Positions 31,358-40,393 of a stretch of DNA of 40,393 nt are shown one piece after another. This DNA is from Thiogranum sp. (lineage in GTDB: Bacteria; Pseudomonadota; Gammaproteobacteria; DSM-19610). The stretch covers positions 1 to 40,393 of the forward strand of contig JAGFJP010000099.1 of the NCBI GenBank assembly GCA_024102665.1, given 5' to 3'. The notes beneath the pieces were generated by a model. The model was not told where the DNA came from, did not search any database, and was given only the letters and a program-made list of their open reading frames with translations. Positions within the stretch are counted from its first letter, which is position 1, and the number at the start of each line of letters is the position of its first letter. A program made the position numbers and the translations under genes.

Positions 31358-32905
31358 ATGCGCCTGGTCATTCTGTTGTTGCCGGCGATCCTTGCGTGCG
31401 CCGCGCAGGCGGATCCGTCGGCGTTGTTCATCCAGCATTGCGCCGAATGCCATGGCGCCAACCGCCTGGGCGGCAGCGGACCGGCCTTGCTGCCGGAGAA
31501 TCTCGGACGCCTGCGCAAGGCCGATGCCGCCAACGTCATCGCCGCGGGGTTGCCCGCCACCCAGATGCCGGCGTTCAGCGACAGACTCAGCGCTGAACAG
31601 ATCGAGACGCTGGTCGGCTTCATCTATTCGCCGCCCGCGATACAGCCGGTATGGGGCGAAGCGGAGATACGCGCCAGCCATATCGTGCACAAGCCGGAGC
31701 TGGTCAGTGGCGATGCCGGAAGCGTGAAACCGGTGTATGACGCCGACCCGCTCAACCTGTTCCTGGTCGTGGAAGCGGGCGATCATCATGTGACCGTGCT
31801 GGACGGCGACAGGCTCGCGCCCATCCACCGTTTCCAGTCGCGCTACGCGCTGCACGGCGGGCCCAAGTATTCCTCGGACGGGCGCTTCGTGTATTTCGCC
31901 TCGCGCGACGGCTGGATCAGCAAGTTCGACATGTACCGGCTGGAAACGGTCGCGGAAGTGCGCGCCGGCATCAACACCCGCAACGCCGCGGTGTCGGCTG
32001 ATGACCGTTTCGTCATGGTCGGTAATTATCTGCCGCACAGCCTGGTGCTGCTGGATGCGGGTGACCTGAGCCTGGTGAAGGTGATCCCGGTGCAGGACGA
32101 TTTCGACAACAGTTCGCGCGTGAGCGCCGTCTACACCGCGCCGCCGCGCGAGAGCTTCGTGGTGGCGCTGAAGGATCTCAAGGAAGTCTGGGAAATCAGT
32201 TATGCGCGCGACCCGGAACCGGTATACCGCGGCCTGATGCACGACTACCGCATGGGCGAGGGTCTGCCGGAGACAGGCAGCTTTCCGGTGCGGCGCATCG
32301 CACTGGACGATTACCTGGATGATTTTTTCTTTGACAAGGAATATCAGCACCTGATCGGCGCGGCGCGCGACGGCAACCAGGGACAGGTGGTAAACCTGAT
32401 CGTCGGGCGCCGCATCGCCAACATCGATATTCCCGGCATGCCTCACCTGGGGTCGGGCATCACCTGGCCATGGAAGAACACCACCGTGCTGGCTACGCCC
32501 AATCTCAAGGAGGGTGCAGTTTCCATTATCGATACGAAGGACTGGAAAACCGTCAAGCGCATCGAGACCAAAGGCCCCGGCTTTTTCATGCGTAGCCACG
32601 AAAATTCGCGCTACGCCTGGGTGGATGTGTTTTTCGGTCCGCACAGCGACCTGGTGCACGTCATCGACAAGCAGACACTGGAAATTGCCAGGACCCTGCG
32701 CCCGGTGCCGGGCAAGGTGTCGGCTCACGTCGAGTTCACCCGCGACGGCAAATATGCGTTGCTCAGCATCTGGGACGACGACGGTTTCGTGATTGTCTAC
32801 GATGCCGAAACGCTCGCCGAAGTGAAGCGGCTGCCGATGCAAAAGCCGGTTGGCAAGTACAACGTCTACAACAAGATAACCCGTTCATCAGGCACCAGCC
32901 ACTGA
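31358..32905 (+). CDS. nirN: Cytochrome cd1-like dihydro-heme d1 dehydrogenase NirN
   Basis: From the ATG at 31358 this is 515 residues: a signal peptide (MRLVILLLPAILACAAQA), a short c-type cytochrome domain with CAECH (C28, C31, H32) and a heme d1-type eight-bladed propeller ending in PVGKYNVYN. It has GMPHLGSGITWPW near the propeller site, and its compact cytochrome domain (CHGANRLGGSGPALLPENL) matches NirN rather than NirS. NirN introduces the acrylate double bond of heme d1 in the periplasm. A TTG four codons upstream (31346) is a possible start. It ends the nir operon; a 304-base gap follows. No nirS is present in the window. Confidence 0.88.
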   Translation: MRLVILLLPAILACAAQADPSALFIQHCAECHGANRLGGSGPALLPENLGRLRKADAANVIAAGLPATQMPAFSDRLSAEQIETLVGFIYSPPAIQPVWGEAEIRASHIVHKPELVSGDAGSVKPVYDADPLNLFLVVEAGDHHVTVLDGDRLAPIHRFQSRYALHGGPKYSSDGRFVYFASRDGWISKFDMYRLETVAEVRAGINTRNAAVSADDRFVMVGNYLPHSLVLLDAGDLSLVKVIPVQDDFDNSSRVSAVYTAPPRESFVVALKDLKEVWEISYARDPEPVYRGLMHDYRMGEGLPETGSFPVRRIALDDYLDDFFFDKEYQHLIGAARDGNQGQVVNLIVGRRIANIDIPGMPHLGSGITWPWKNTTVLATPNLKEGAVSIIDTKDWKTVKRIETKGPGFFMRSHENSRYAWVDVFFGPHSDLVHVIDKQTLEIARTLRPVPGKVSAHVEFTRDGKYALLSIWDDDGFVIVYDAETLAEVKRLPMQKPVGKYNVYNKITRSSGTSH

Positions 32906-33128
32906 TAGCCTGTTTCCCTCACTTTGAACGAGGCAATTCCTGCCAATACCAGTGAAGCGCGGCAGTCTCATGGCGTGGCCGCATACCTCCAGCAATTGCC
33001 ACATAATCCACGGGTGTTCTTCAAACGTTGTGTTTCCTGCAAGGCGGACAGATCAACGGTCGCAGTGGTGCGCCATCGCGGCCTGCGCAGCGCCTCCTGC
33101 CAGCAGACTTGAACATGTATTTCAGATA

Positions 33129-33171
33129 TTGATTTAAGTCAAGGACAGCTTTATGCCCGCAATCGTTTAAT
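33129..33171 (+). promoter_or_regulatory. DNR/FNR-type box and -10 element of the nor operon promoter
   Basis: TTGATTTAAGTCAA (33129-33142) is a near-perfect FNR/DNR palindrome (TTGAT-N4-GTCAA). A TTTAAT hexamer at 33166-33171 fits as -10. With transcription starting near 33178, the box centre (33135.5) is at about -42. The 304-base region 32906-33209 otherwise holds no gene or terminator that I can support. The norC ribosome binding site is GGAGG at 33198-33202. Confidence 0.8.
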
Positions 33172-33209
33172 CCGAACAGGTATTCGGAATCAACGACGGA
33201 GGTGCTGTC

Positions 33210-35638
<2,429 letters not shown>

Positions 35639-35639
35639 T

Positions 35640-35909
35640 ATGAGAGCGAAGACTTTCCCGAACGCCTTTGTGGTGTGGCTGATACTGGTGCTGCTGACCG
35701 TGGCAACCTGGGTAATTGGAGAAGCGGGCCTGGGCGGACCGCTGGTAGTCGCGGTGCTGCTGTTGTCCATTACCCTGAAGGGACAACTGGTGGCGGATGC
35801 CTTCATGGGCATGCGGGACGTAAGCTCAAGCTGGCGCTGGGTGGTAAGCGGCTGGCTGCTGATTGTGACCGGATTGATCGGTTTGGCATACTGGACAGGA
35901 GTACACTGA
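35640..35909 (+). CDS. norF: NorF, small subunit IV-like membrane protein
   Basis: This 89-residue protein has three probable membrane helices and the TLKGQLVADAFMGMRD segment typical of prokaryotic cytochrome oxidase subunit IV-like proteins, which is the usual product between norE and norQ. It begins 1 base after the norE stop and is followed 1 base later by norQ. The name is based on position, size and pattern; the function is accessory to NO reductase. Confidence 0.8.
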   Translation: MRAKTFPNAFVVWLILVLLTVATWVIGEAGLGGPLVVAVLLLSITLKGQLVADAFMGMRDVSSSWRWVVSGWLLIVTGLIGLAYWTGVH

Positions 35910-35910
35910 C

Positions 35911-36723
35911 ATGGCCAATGACGTGGCGGAGATTCTCGATGCACAGGCCGGGCTGCCGTTCTATCAGCCCCAGCACCGCGAAGTGGAGCTGTTCGACTAT
36001 GCGTACCGCAATCAGTTGCCCATGCTGCTCAAGGGGCCGACCGGCTGCGGCAAGACGCGCTTTGTCGAACACATGGCGGCGCGCCTGGGACGCCCCTTGT
36101 ACACGGTGGCCTGTCACGACGATCTGACCGCCGCCGACCTGGTGGGCCGGCACCTGATCGGCGATGGCGCGACTTACTGGAACGACGGTCCGCTGACCCG
36201 CGCGGTGCGCGAAGGCGCGATCTGTTATCTCGATGAAGTGGTGGAGGCGCGCAAGGACACCACTGTGGTGCTGCATCCGCTGTCCGACAACCGCCGCATC
36301 CTGCCCATCGAGCGCACCGGCGAACTGCTGCACGCGCCGCCGGAGTTCATGCTGGTGGTGTCCTATAACCCCGGTTACCAGAATCTGCTCAAGGGCATGA
36401 AGCCCTCGACACGCCAGCGCTTTGTGTCCATGCGCTTCGATTTCCCGGAACCGCAACTGGAACGCGACATTGTGATGCGCGAAACCGGCATCGATCGCGC
36501 CACCGCCGAGCGTCTCGTGCACCTGGCGCACAGTCTGCGCGCGCTCAAGGATCACGACCTGGAGGAATCGGCATCCACGCGCCTGCTCATCTACACCGCG
36601 CGCCTGATCCGCGACGGATTCGATGCGCTGGAAGCCTGTCGCGCCGCGCTCATCGAACCGCTGAGCGATGACGAACCCACGGTCGAGGCGTTGATGGAAG
36701 TGGTGCAGGCGAACTTCGGGTGA
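35911..36723 (+). CDS. norQ: NorQ, MoxR/CbbQ-type AAA+ ATPase
   Basis: This 270-residue AAA+ protein has Walker A GPTGCGKT (42-49), Walker B ICYLDEVV (104-111) and the sensor segment LVVSYNPGYQNLLKGMKPSTRQRFV, all typical of the CbbQ/NirQ/NorQ family. With a NorD-type vWA partner it is thought to insert the iron centre or otherwise activate NO reductase. The C-terminal CbbQ extension is present. Its partner norD is not adjacent here but two genes downstream. Confidence 0.95.
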   Translation: MANDVAEILDAQAGLPFYQPQHREVELFDYAYRNQLPMLLKGPTGCGKTRFVEHMAARLGRPLYTVACHDDLTAADLVGRHLIGDGATYWNDGPLTRAVREGAICYLDEVVEARKDTTVVLHPLSDNRRILPIERTGELLHAPPEFMLVVSYNPGYQNLLKGMKPSTRQRFVSMRFDFPEPQLERDIVMRETGIDRATAERLVHLAHSLRALKDHDLEESASTRLLIYTARLIRDGFDALEACRAALIEPLSDDEPTVEALMEVVQANFG

Positions 36724-36787
36724 TGCCCTGGACGCGCCCGGAAAAACACTGGCGGTAACAGCGGAAACGCTGTTCCTGGTCAACCTG

Positions 36788-37105
36788 ATGCTGGCGCCGG
36801 GGCTGGCGTTTGTTGTGCTCCTGATCCTGTATATGAAAAACCGCGCGCACGCCGACCCGCTGGCGGCCAATCACCTGTCCCAGACCGTCGGCGTCAGCCT
36901 CGCCGGCGGCGCGCTGATCCTGGTGATTATCGCGCTGATACTGGTGCTCGGCGGTTTCGACTCCGGCTATACCTGGATGATCGTGATTCTCTATTTCACT
37001 TTCATACACAGCAGCCTGATCCTGCTGGGCGTCGCGGGGCTGGTCAAGGCGATGGCCGGCGAGCATTTCCGTTATCCACTGATCGGCAGGCCCTTCAAAC
37101 CATGA
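36788..37105 (+). CDS. Small membrane protein between norQ and norD, possible 5' frameshift
   Basis: From the ATG at 36788 this is 105 residues with three membrane helices (about 3-18, 33-56 and 62-86) and a conserved-looking end (GEHFRYPLIGRPFKP). The frame is open back to 36695 with no ATG, GTG or TTG. An ATG at 36723, overlapping the norQ stop as TGATG, reads into this frame only if one base is added in the A5 run at 36742-36746; the merged N-terminus would begin MPWTRPEKTLAVTAETLFLV. So the gene may be annotated short because of a base deletion or error. It overlaps the next gene by 4 bases (ATGA). Family and function are unknown. Confidence 0.7.
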   Translation: MLAPGLAFVVLLILYMKNRAHADPLAANHLSQTVGVSLAGGALILVIIALILVLGGFDSGYTWMIVILYFTFIHSSLILLGVAGLVKAMAGEHFRYPLIGRPFKP

Positions 37106-38124
37106 ACCGCGCACAACGACAACGCCTGCTGTGGCGCGGCGGCTTTTTCGCCCTGTTCGTGCTGGCGCCGCTGCTGGATATTTTTCGTCTCGATCTGCAG
37201 CAGGGGCATTTCATCCTCTTCGGTTTGCCCTGGACGCTGGGTATCCGCGACGTCGAACCCCTGCAGGCCAGCCTGAATATCCTGCTGCGCGTGTTTCTGC
37301 CCATTGCGTTGCTTATCGCTGTCGGCGTCTGGGTGTCCTGGCGTTACGGGCGCCTGTATTGCGGCTGGCTGTGCCCGCATTTCTCGGTGGTGGAAATGAT
37401 CAACGCGCTGATGCGGCGCGCCTCCGGCAAGCTGACGCTGTGGGAAAAGGACCGCTTGCCCGAAGTGCAGTCGGACGGCAAGACCGTTCACCCGCGCAAA
37501 TCGCTGTGGTGGCTTACCGCGCTCGCGGTGCTGTTCTTTTCGCTGCTGTGGGCGGTGACGCTGCTGACCTATCTGCTGCCGCCGGCGGAAATCTGGGGCA
37601 ATCTTTTCACCGGCCAGTTGACGCGCAATCAGTTCGTGTTCATCTCGGTTGCGACAGCATTGCTGGTCATCGAGTTCACCCTGGCGCGGCACCTGTTCTG
37701 TCGCTACGGTTGCGCCATCGGTCTGTTCCAGAGCCTGGTGTGGATGGGTAACCGCCGCGCGCTGGTGGTGGGCTTCGACCGGCAGCGCGCGGCGGTGTGC
37801 GCCGCTTGCGACCGTTCCTGCGAACACGCCTGCCCGATGCGTCTCAAACCGCGCCAGATCAAACGCAAGATGTTTACCTGCACCCAGTGCATGCAGTGCG
37901 TGCAGGCCTGCGAGAACGTCAACAAACCCCACGGCGCGCCCAGCCTGTTGCAGATGGTCGAGGCGCAGTGCGCGCTGGATGTGTCGGATCGCGACTTCGG
38001 ACGCCGGCCCGATGTGCCGCGCGATTGTTTCAAACGCACGGCGGTGCGCGACTGCGGCGGTTGCAGCGGCTGTGGCGGGCAACAGAAACATTCCCTCGAG
38101 AGGCGCGCATGGAAGAATGGGTAG
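37102..38124 (+). CDS. NapH/CcoG/NosR-like membrane-bound polyferredoxin
   Basis: This 340-residue protein has four or five membrane helices, the NapH/NosR-type motifs CGWLCP (C87, C91) and CRYGC (C200, C204), and two 4Fe-4S ferredoxin motifs, C233-x2-C-x3-C-x3-C244 and C260-x2-C-x2-C-x3-C270. An additional cysteine cluster at the C-terminus, CGGCSGCG (C318, C321, C324), is unusual for the family. Such proteins carry electrons through the inner membrane or assemble metal centres. It starts at ATGA with the preceding gene and overlaps norD by 16 bases, so it belongs to the nor operon; a role in supplying electrons during NorB maturation is inference. Confidence 0.85.
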   Translation: MNRAQRQRLLWRGGFFALFVLAPLLDIFRLDLQQGHFILFGLPWTLGIRDVEPLQASLNILLRVFLPIALLIAVGVWVSWRYGRLYCGWLCPHFSVVEMINALMRRASGKLTLWEKDRLPEVQSDGKTVHPRKSLWWLTALAVLFFSLLWAVTLLTYLLPPAEIWGNLFTGQLTRNQFVFISVATALLVIEFTLARHLFCRYGCAIGLFQSLVWMGNRRALVVGFDRQRAAVCAACDRSCEHACPMRLKPRQIKRKMFTCTQCMQCVQACENVNKPHGAPSLLQMVEAQCALDVSDRDFGRRPDVPRDCFKRTAVRDCGGCSGCGGQQKHSLERRAWKNG

Positions 38125-39944
38125 GCCAGATCTGGCACAGGATGGTCACGCGCGCCGCGCGCCGCGACTTCCCGCAAGCCGCCGTCACCCTCGAGGAGAT
38201 CCGCCAGCCCGCCGCCGTGATGTTCCGGGCGCTGGGCGGCGAACGCGGCCTGCGCCTGGAAGCCGCGATCGAAACCGAACAGGGCGCGCGGCGCAAGCTG
38301 CTGGAGCGCATTGCCGGCAGCGGCAACAGGATCGAACTCGCCTGGCGTGACGCCGAAACCCTGCGCCTGCCGGCGCGCATCGCCTGGTTCGAGGCGCGCG
38401 AACTGAATCGCCAGCTCTACCTGTGGCTGGCGGCGCTGGCCGCGCGCAGCGGCGGGCACCGCGGCGACTGGTTGCAACGCAACACGCGCGCGACAGCCGC
38501 CCTGCTGGAACAATACCCGGGGCTGGTCGCGCGTTACCGGAAACTGGTTACAGCGCACCTGCGGCAGCGCCCCGACCCCGCGAGCCTGACGCCGGACGAA
38601 GCGGAACAGGAAACACAGATCAGGCAGGCCCTGCTGCACCCGGACAACAATCCATCTCCCTTGCCGCCCGCCAGGCGCCCGCCGCAGCCGGTGCCGCTGT
38701 GGCTGCATCCGCAACCGCCGCAACCGGCGCAGGGCAGGGCGCCGGTCGACGACGACGGGGACGCCGAACCCGACAGCGCGCCGAGCGAACAGGTCGAAAC
38801 CGAAAAACGCCGCCGCGGCGAACGCGTGGACATGCCGGACGGCCGCGGCGGGTTGCTGGCGTTTCGCCTCGAAAGCCTGTTCACGCGCGCCGAATACGTC
38901 TCGGTCGATCGCACCACTGAAGACAACGAAGACCAGGATGCCAGCTCTGCCATCGAAGACATGGACGTGCTGAGCATGGCGCGCGACCGCAAGCGCACCG
39001 CCGCGCGGCTGCGCTTCGACCTCGACCTGCCGCCGGAACAGCACGACGACATCTACCTGGGCGATGGCATTCCTCTGCCGGAATGGGATTTCCGCTCGCA
39101 GACCCTGCAGCCCGATCACTGCCGCCTGCAGCCGATGCTGGCGCGTGAGGCCGAAGCGGCGGCGCTCCCTGATCACCTGCGCGTCAAGGCGCGCCGCCTG
39201 CGCAGCCTGTTCGAAACCCTGAAGCCGCGGCGCATCTGGCTCAACGGCCAGCCCGAGGGCAGCGAACTGGATATCAACGCCCTTATCGAACACACCACCG
39301 ATCAGTTGCGCGGCGTGACAACGCCGGACGCCGACCTGTTCCGCAGTTTCCGCAATGCCGAGCGCGACCTGTCCTGCCTGCTGCTCGCCGATCTTTCGCT
39401 GTCCACCGACAGCCACATCAACAACGAACAGCGCGTGATCGATGTCATCCGCGACAGCCTGTTTCTGTTTTCCGAGGCGCTGGCGGCGACCGGTGACCGT
39501 TTTGCGTTGTACGGCTTTTCGTCGAGGCGCCGCAATCACGTGCGCTTTCATACCCTGAAAAGCTTCGAAGAAGCCTGGTCGCCGACGGTGAAGGGCAGGG
39601 TGCAGGCGATCCGCCCCGGCTATTACACGCGCATGGGCGCAGCGATCCGCCACGCCGGCGCCATACTCGGCAAACAACCGTCAAGCCAGAAGCTGTTGCT
39701 CATACTCACGGATGGCAAGCCCAATGATCTGGACAAATACGAAGGTCGCTACGGCATCGAGGATACGCGCATGGCGGTAAGAGAAGCGCTGCAACTGGGA
39801 CTGCGACCATTCTGCGTGACCATCGACGAAAAAGCCCGCGACTATCTGCCGTACCTGTTCGGCAGTACGTCCTATATGCTGGTGAGGAATGCCGCGGAAT
39901 TACCGGCCAAGCTGCCCTTGCTGTATGCGCGTCTGACCGGATGA
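38109..39944 (+). CDS. norD: NorD, von Willebrand factor A-domain protein
   Basis: From the ATG at 38109 this is 611 residues. The N-terminal 400 residues are charged and helical, with a proline-rich stretch (about residues 180-215). A C-terminal vWA domain carries a MIDAS motif D428-x-S-x-S (DLSLSTDS), and further ligand segments are TRMGAAIRHAG and LILTDGKPND. NorD works with the ATPase NorQ to activate NO reductase in the cytoplasm. The start overlaps the ferredoxin-like gene by 16 bases. The open frame extends upstream to 37797 but without family support. Confidence 0.93.
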   Translation: MEEWVGQIWHRMVTRAARRDFPQAAVTLEEIRQPAAVMFRALGGERGLRLEAAIETEQGARRKLLERIAGSGNRIELAWRDAETLRLPARIAWFEARELNRQLYLWLAALAARSGGHRGDWLQRNTRATAALLEQYPGLVARYRKLVTAHLRQRPDPASLTPDEAEQETQIRQALLHPDNNPSPLPPARRPPQPVPLWLHPQPPQPAQGRAPVDDDGDAEPDSAPSEQVETEKRRRGERVDMPDGRGGLLAFRLESLFTRAEYVSVDRTTEDNEDQDASSAIEDMDVLSMARDRKRTAARLRFDLDLPPEQHDDIYLGDGIPLPEWDFRSQTLQPDHCRLQPMLAREAEAAALPDHLRVKARRLRSLFETLKPRRIWLNGQPEGSELDINALIEHTTDQLRGVTTPDADLFRSFRNAERDLSCLLLADLSLSTDSHINNEQRVIDVIRDSLFLFSEALAATGDRFALYGFSSRRRNHVRFHTLKSFEEAWSPTVKGRVQAIRPGYYTRMGAAIRHAGAILGKQPSSQKLLLILTDGKPNDLDKYEGRYGIEDTRMAVREALQLGLRPFCVTIDEKARDYLPYLFGSTSYMLVRNAAELPAKLPLLYARLTG

Positions 39945-39954
39945 ACCGGCGCGT

Positions 39955-40393
39955 TCAGGGTCGAATCCAGTAACGCAAGGTCTGCGTAAAGGTGCCGTCA
40001 TTATTGTTGACGGAGCGCATATCCCCGACGATGCCCGCATAGCTGCCGGTCCCGCCGACGATGCTTATCTGCGAAGCGCCCTGGTCGAATTCGCGCCCGG
40101 CAACCTGGATGCCGCCGTCTTCGAGAGTCAGCGTCCACTGGCACTGGTAGCTGTGGCCAACGCGCGTGCGTATGCAGGTACCGCTGTTGTTGCCGATAGT
40201 CGCGTGCCGCTCGTCCAGCAGCGGTTGATCGAAAACGAGTATGTCACCCACCGAGTCGCCCGGCTCACCGGTGTCGATATATCTGGCAGCCTGGACCCGG
40301 GCGTCTGCAATGGTTGTCAGGATCCGCGCTTCTTCCTGCGCGCAGGATGTTGCCGCCAGTGCGCCTGCGCTTAACGCGAGAGTCTTTAAATGA
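39955..40393 (-). CDS. Exported allene-oxide-cyclase-like barrel protein (5' truncated at the window edge)
   Basis: The frame runs to the window end without a start codon. The visible N-terminus is hydrophobic (LKTLALSAGALAATSCAQ), fitting a signal peptide with a possible lipobox-like cysteine. The mature part is all beta with VGDILVFDQPLLD, GTCIRTRVGHSYQCQWTLTLEDGGIQVAGR and IVGGTGSYAGIVGDMRS, the wording of dirigent/allene oxide cyclase-like barrels. In bacteria the role of this family is not settled. An internal GTG at 40251 is not the true start, since the family core and the signal peptide extend further. It converges on norD with a 10-base gap. Confidence 0.7.
   Translation of the reverse strand, partial: HLKTLALSAGALAATSCAQEEARILTTIADARVQAARYIDTGEPGDSVGDILVFDQPLLDERHATIGNNSGTCIRTRVGHSYQCQWTLTLEDGGIQVAGREFDQGASQISIVGGTGSYAGIVGDMRSVNNNDGTFTQTLRYWIRP

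Noticed and set aside
32924-33112. 62-codon frame between nirN and norC
   Set aside because: It starts with TTG, has no ribosome binding site and lies ahead of the predicted norC transcription start. I regard the region as non-coding.
37704-39677. Very long reverse-strand frame opposite norD and the polyferredoxin gene
   Set aside because: It runs across two unrelated sense genes and has the low-complexity composition expected of an antisense shadow.

Overview
The window reads as chromosome of a GC-rich gammaproteobacterium capable of denitrification. Taxonomy is inferred from gene content (cytochrome cd1-type nitrite reductase maturation genes, LpxL-type acyltransferase, HD-GYP/EAL proteins, DUF481 and DUF6394 proteins) and is not proven. 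Coding density is high. I saw no rRNA, tRNA, CRISPR array, transposase or integrase. Both edges cut genes: an NnrS family protein at the left and an exported allene-oxide-cyclase-like protein at the right.

Left part (1-14.2 kb), mostly housekeeping and stress genes: NnrS (partial), a small membrane protein, a Kef-type cation/proton antiporter, a DUF481 outer-membrane protein, a DUF2784 protein, two small proteins, an ECF sigma factor with a zinc-type anti-sigma factor and an ArsM-like methyltransferase, a strong terminator, a membrane protein, a thioredoxin-HEAT fusion, a probable LCIB-like beta-carbonic-anhydrase-fold protein, MsrA, a repeat-bearing lipoprotein, a DASS transporter, a double CDGSH protein, a DJ-1/PfpI protein and a rhomboid protease.

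Middle part (14.3-25.6 kb): a cytochrome P450 overlapping a fatty acyl-AMP ligase with a fused carrier-protein domain; an LpxL-like acyltransferase; a Sel1 protein; an unusual two-RCK potassium-channel-like protein with a DUF6394 partner; an HD-GYP plus GGDEF/EAL pair for cyclic-di-GMP turnover; and a gamma-glutamyltranspeptidase.

Right part (25.6-40 kb), the denitrification island. A DNR/FNR-type box with a matching -10 precedes a 55-codon small ORF that is translationally coupled to nirE. The order is then nirE-nirC-nirF-nirDL-nirG-nirH-nirJ-nirN, the heme d1 pathway, without nirS in the window. A second DNR/FNR-type box precedes norC-norB-norE-norF-norQ, a small membrane protein that may carry a frameshift, a NapH/CcoG-like polyferredoxin, and norD. 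The first operon makes the d1 cofactor of nitrite reductase (NO producer) and the second makes and activates NO reductase. Both promoters look set for anaerobic, NO-responsive activation at about -41.5. The features most worth following are the coupled small ORF, the two extra genes inside the nor operon, the P450/acyl-AMP ligase pair and the LCIB-like protein.
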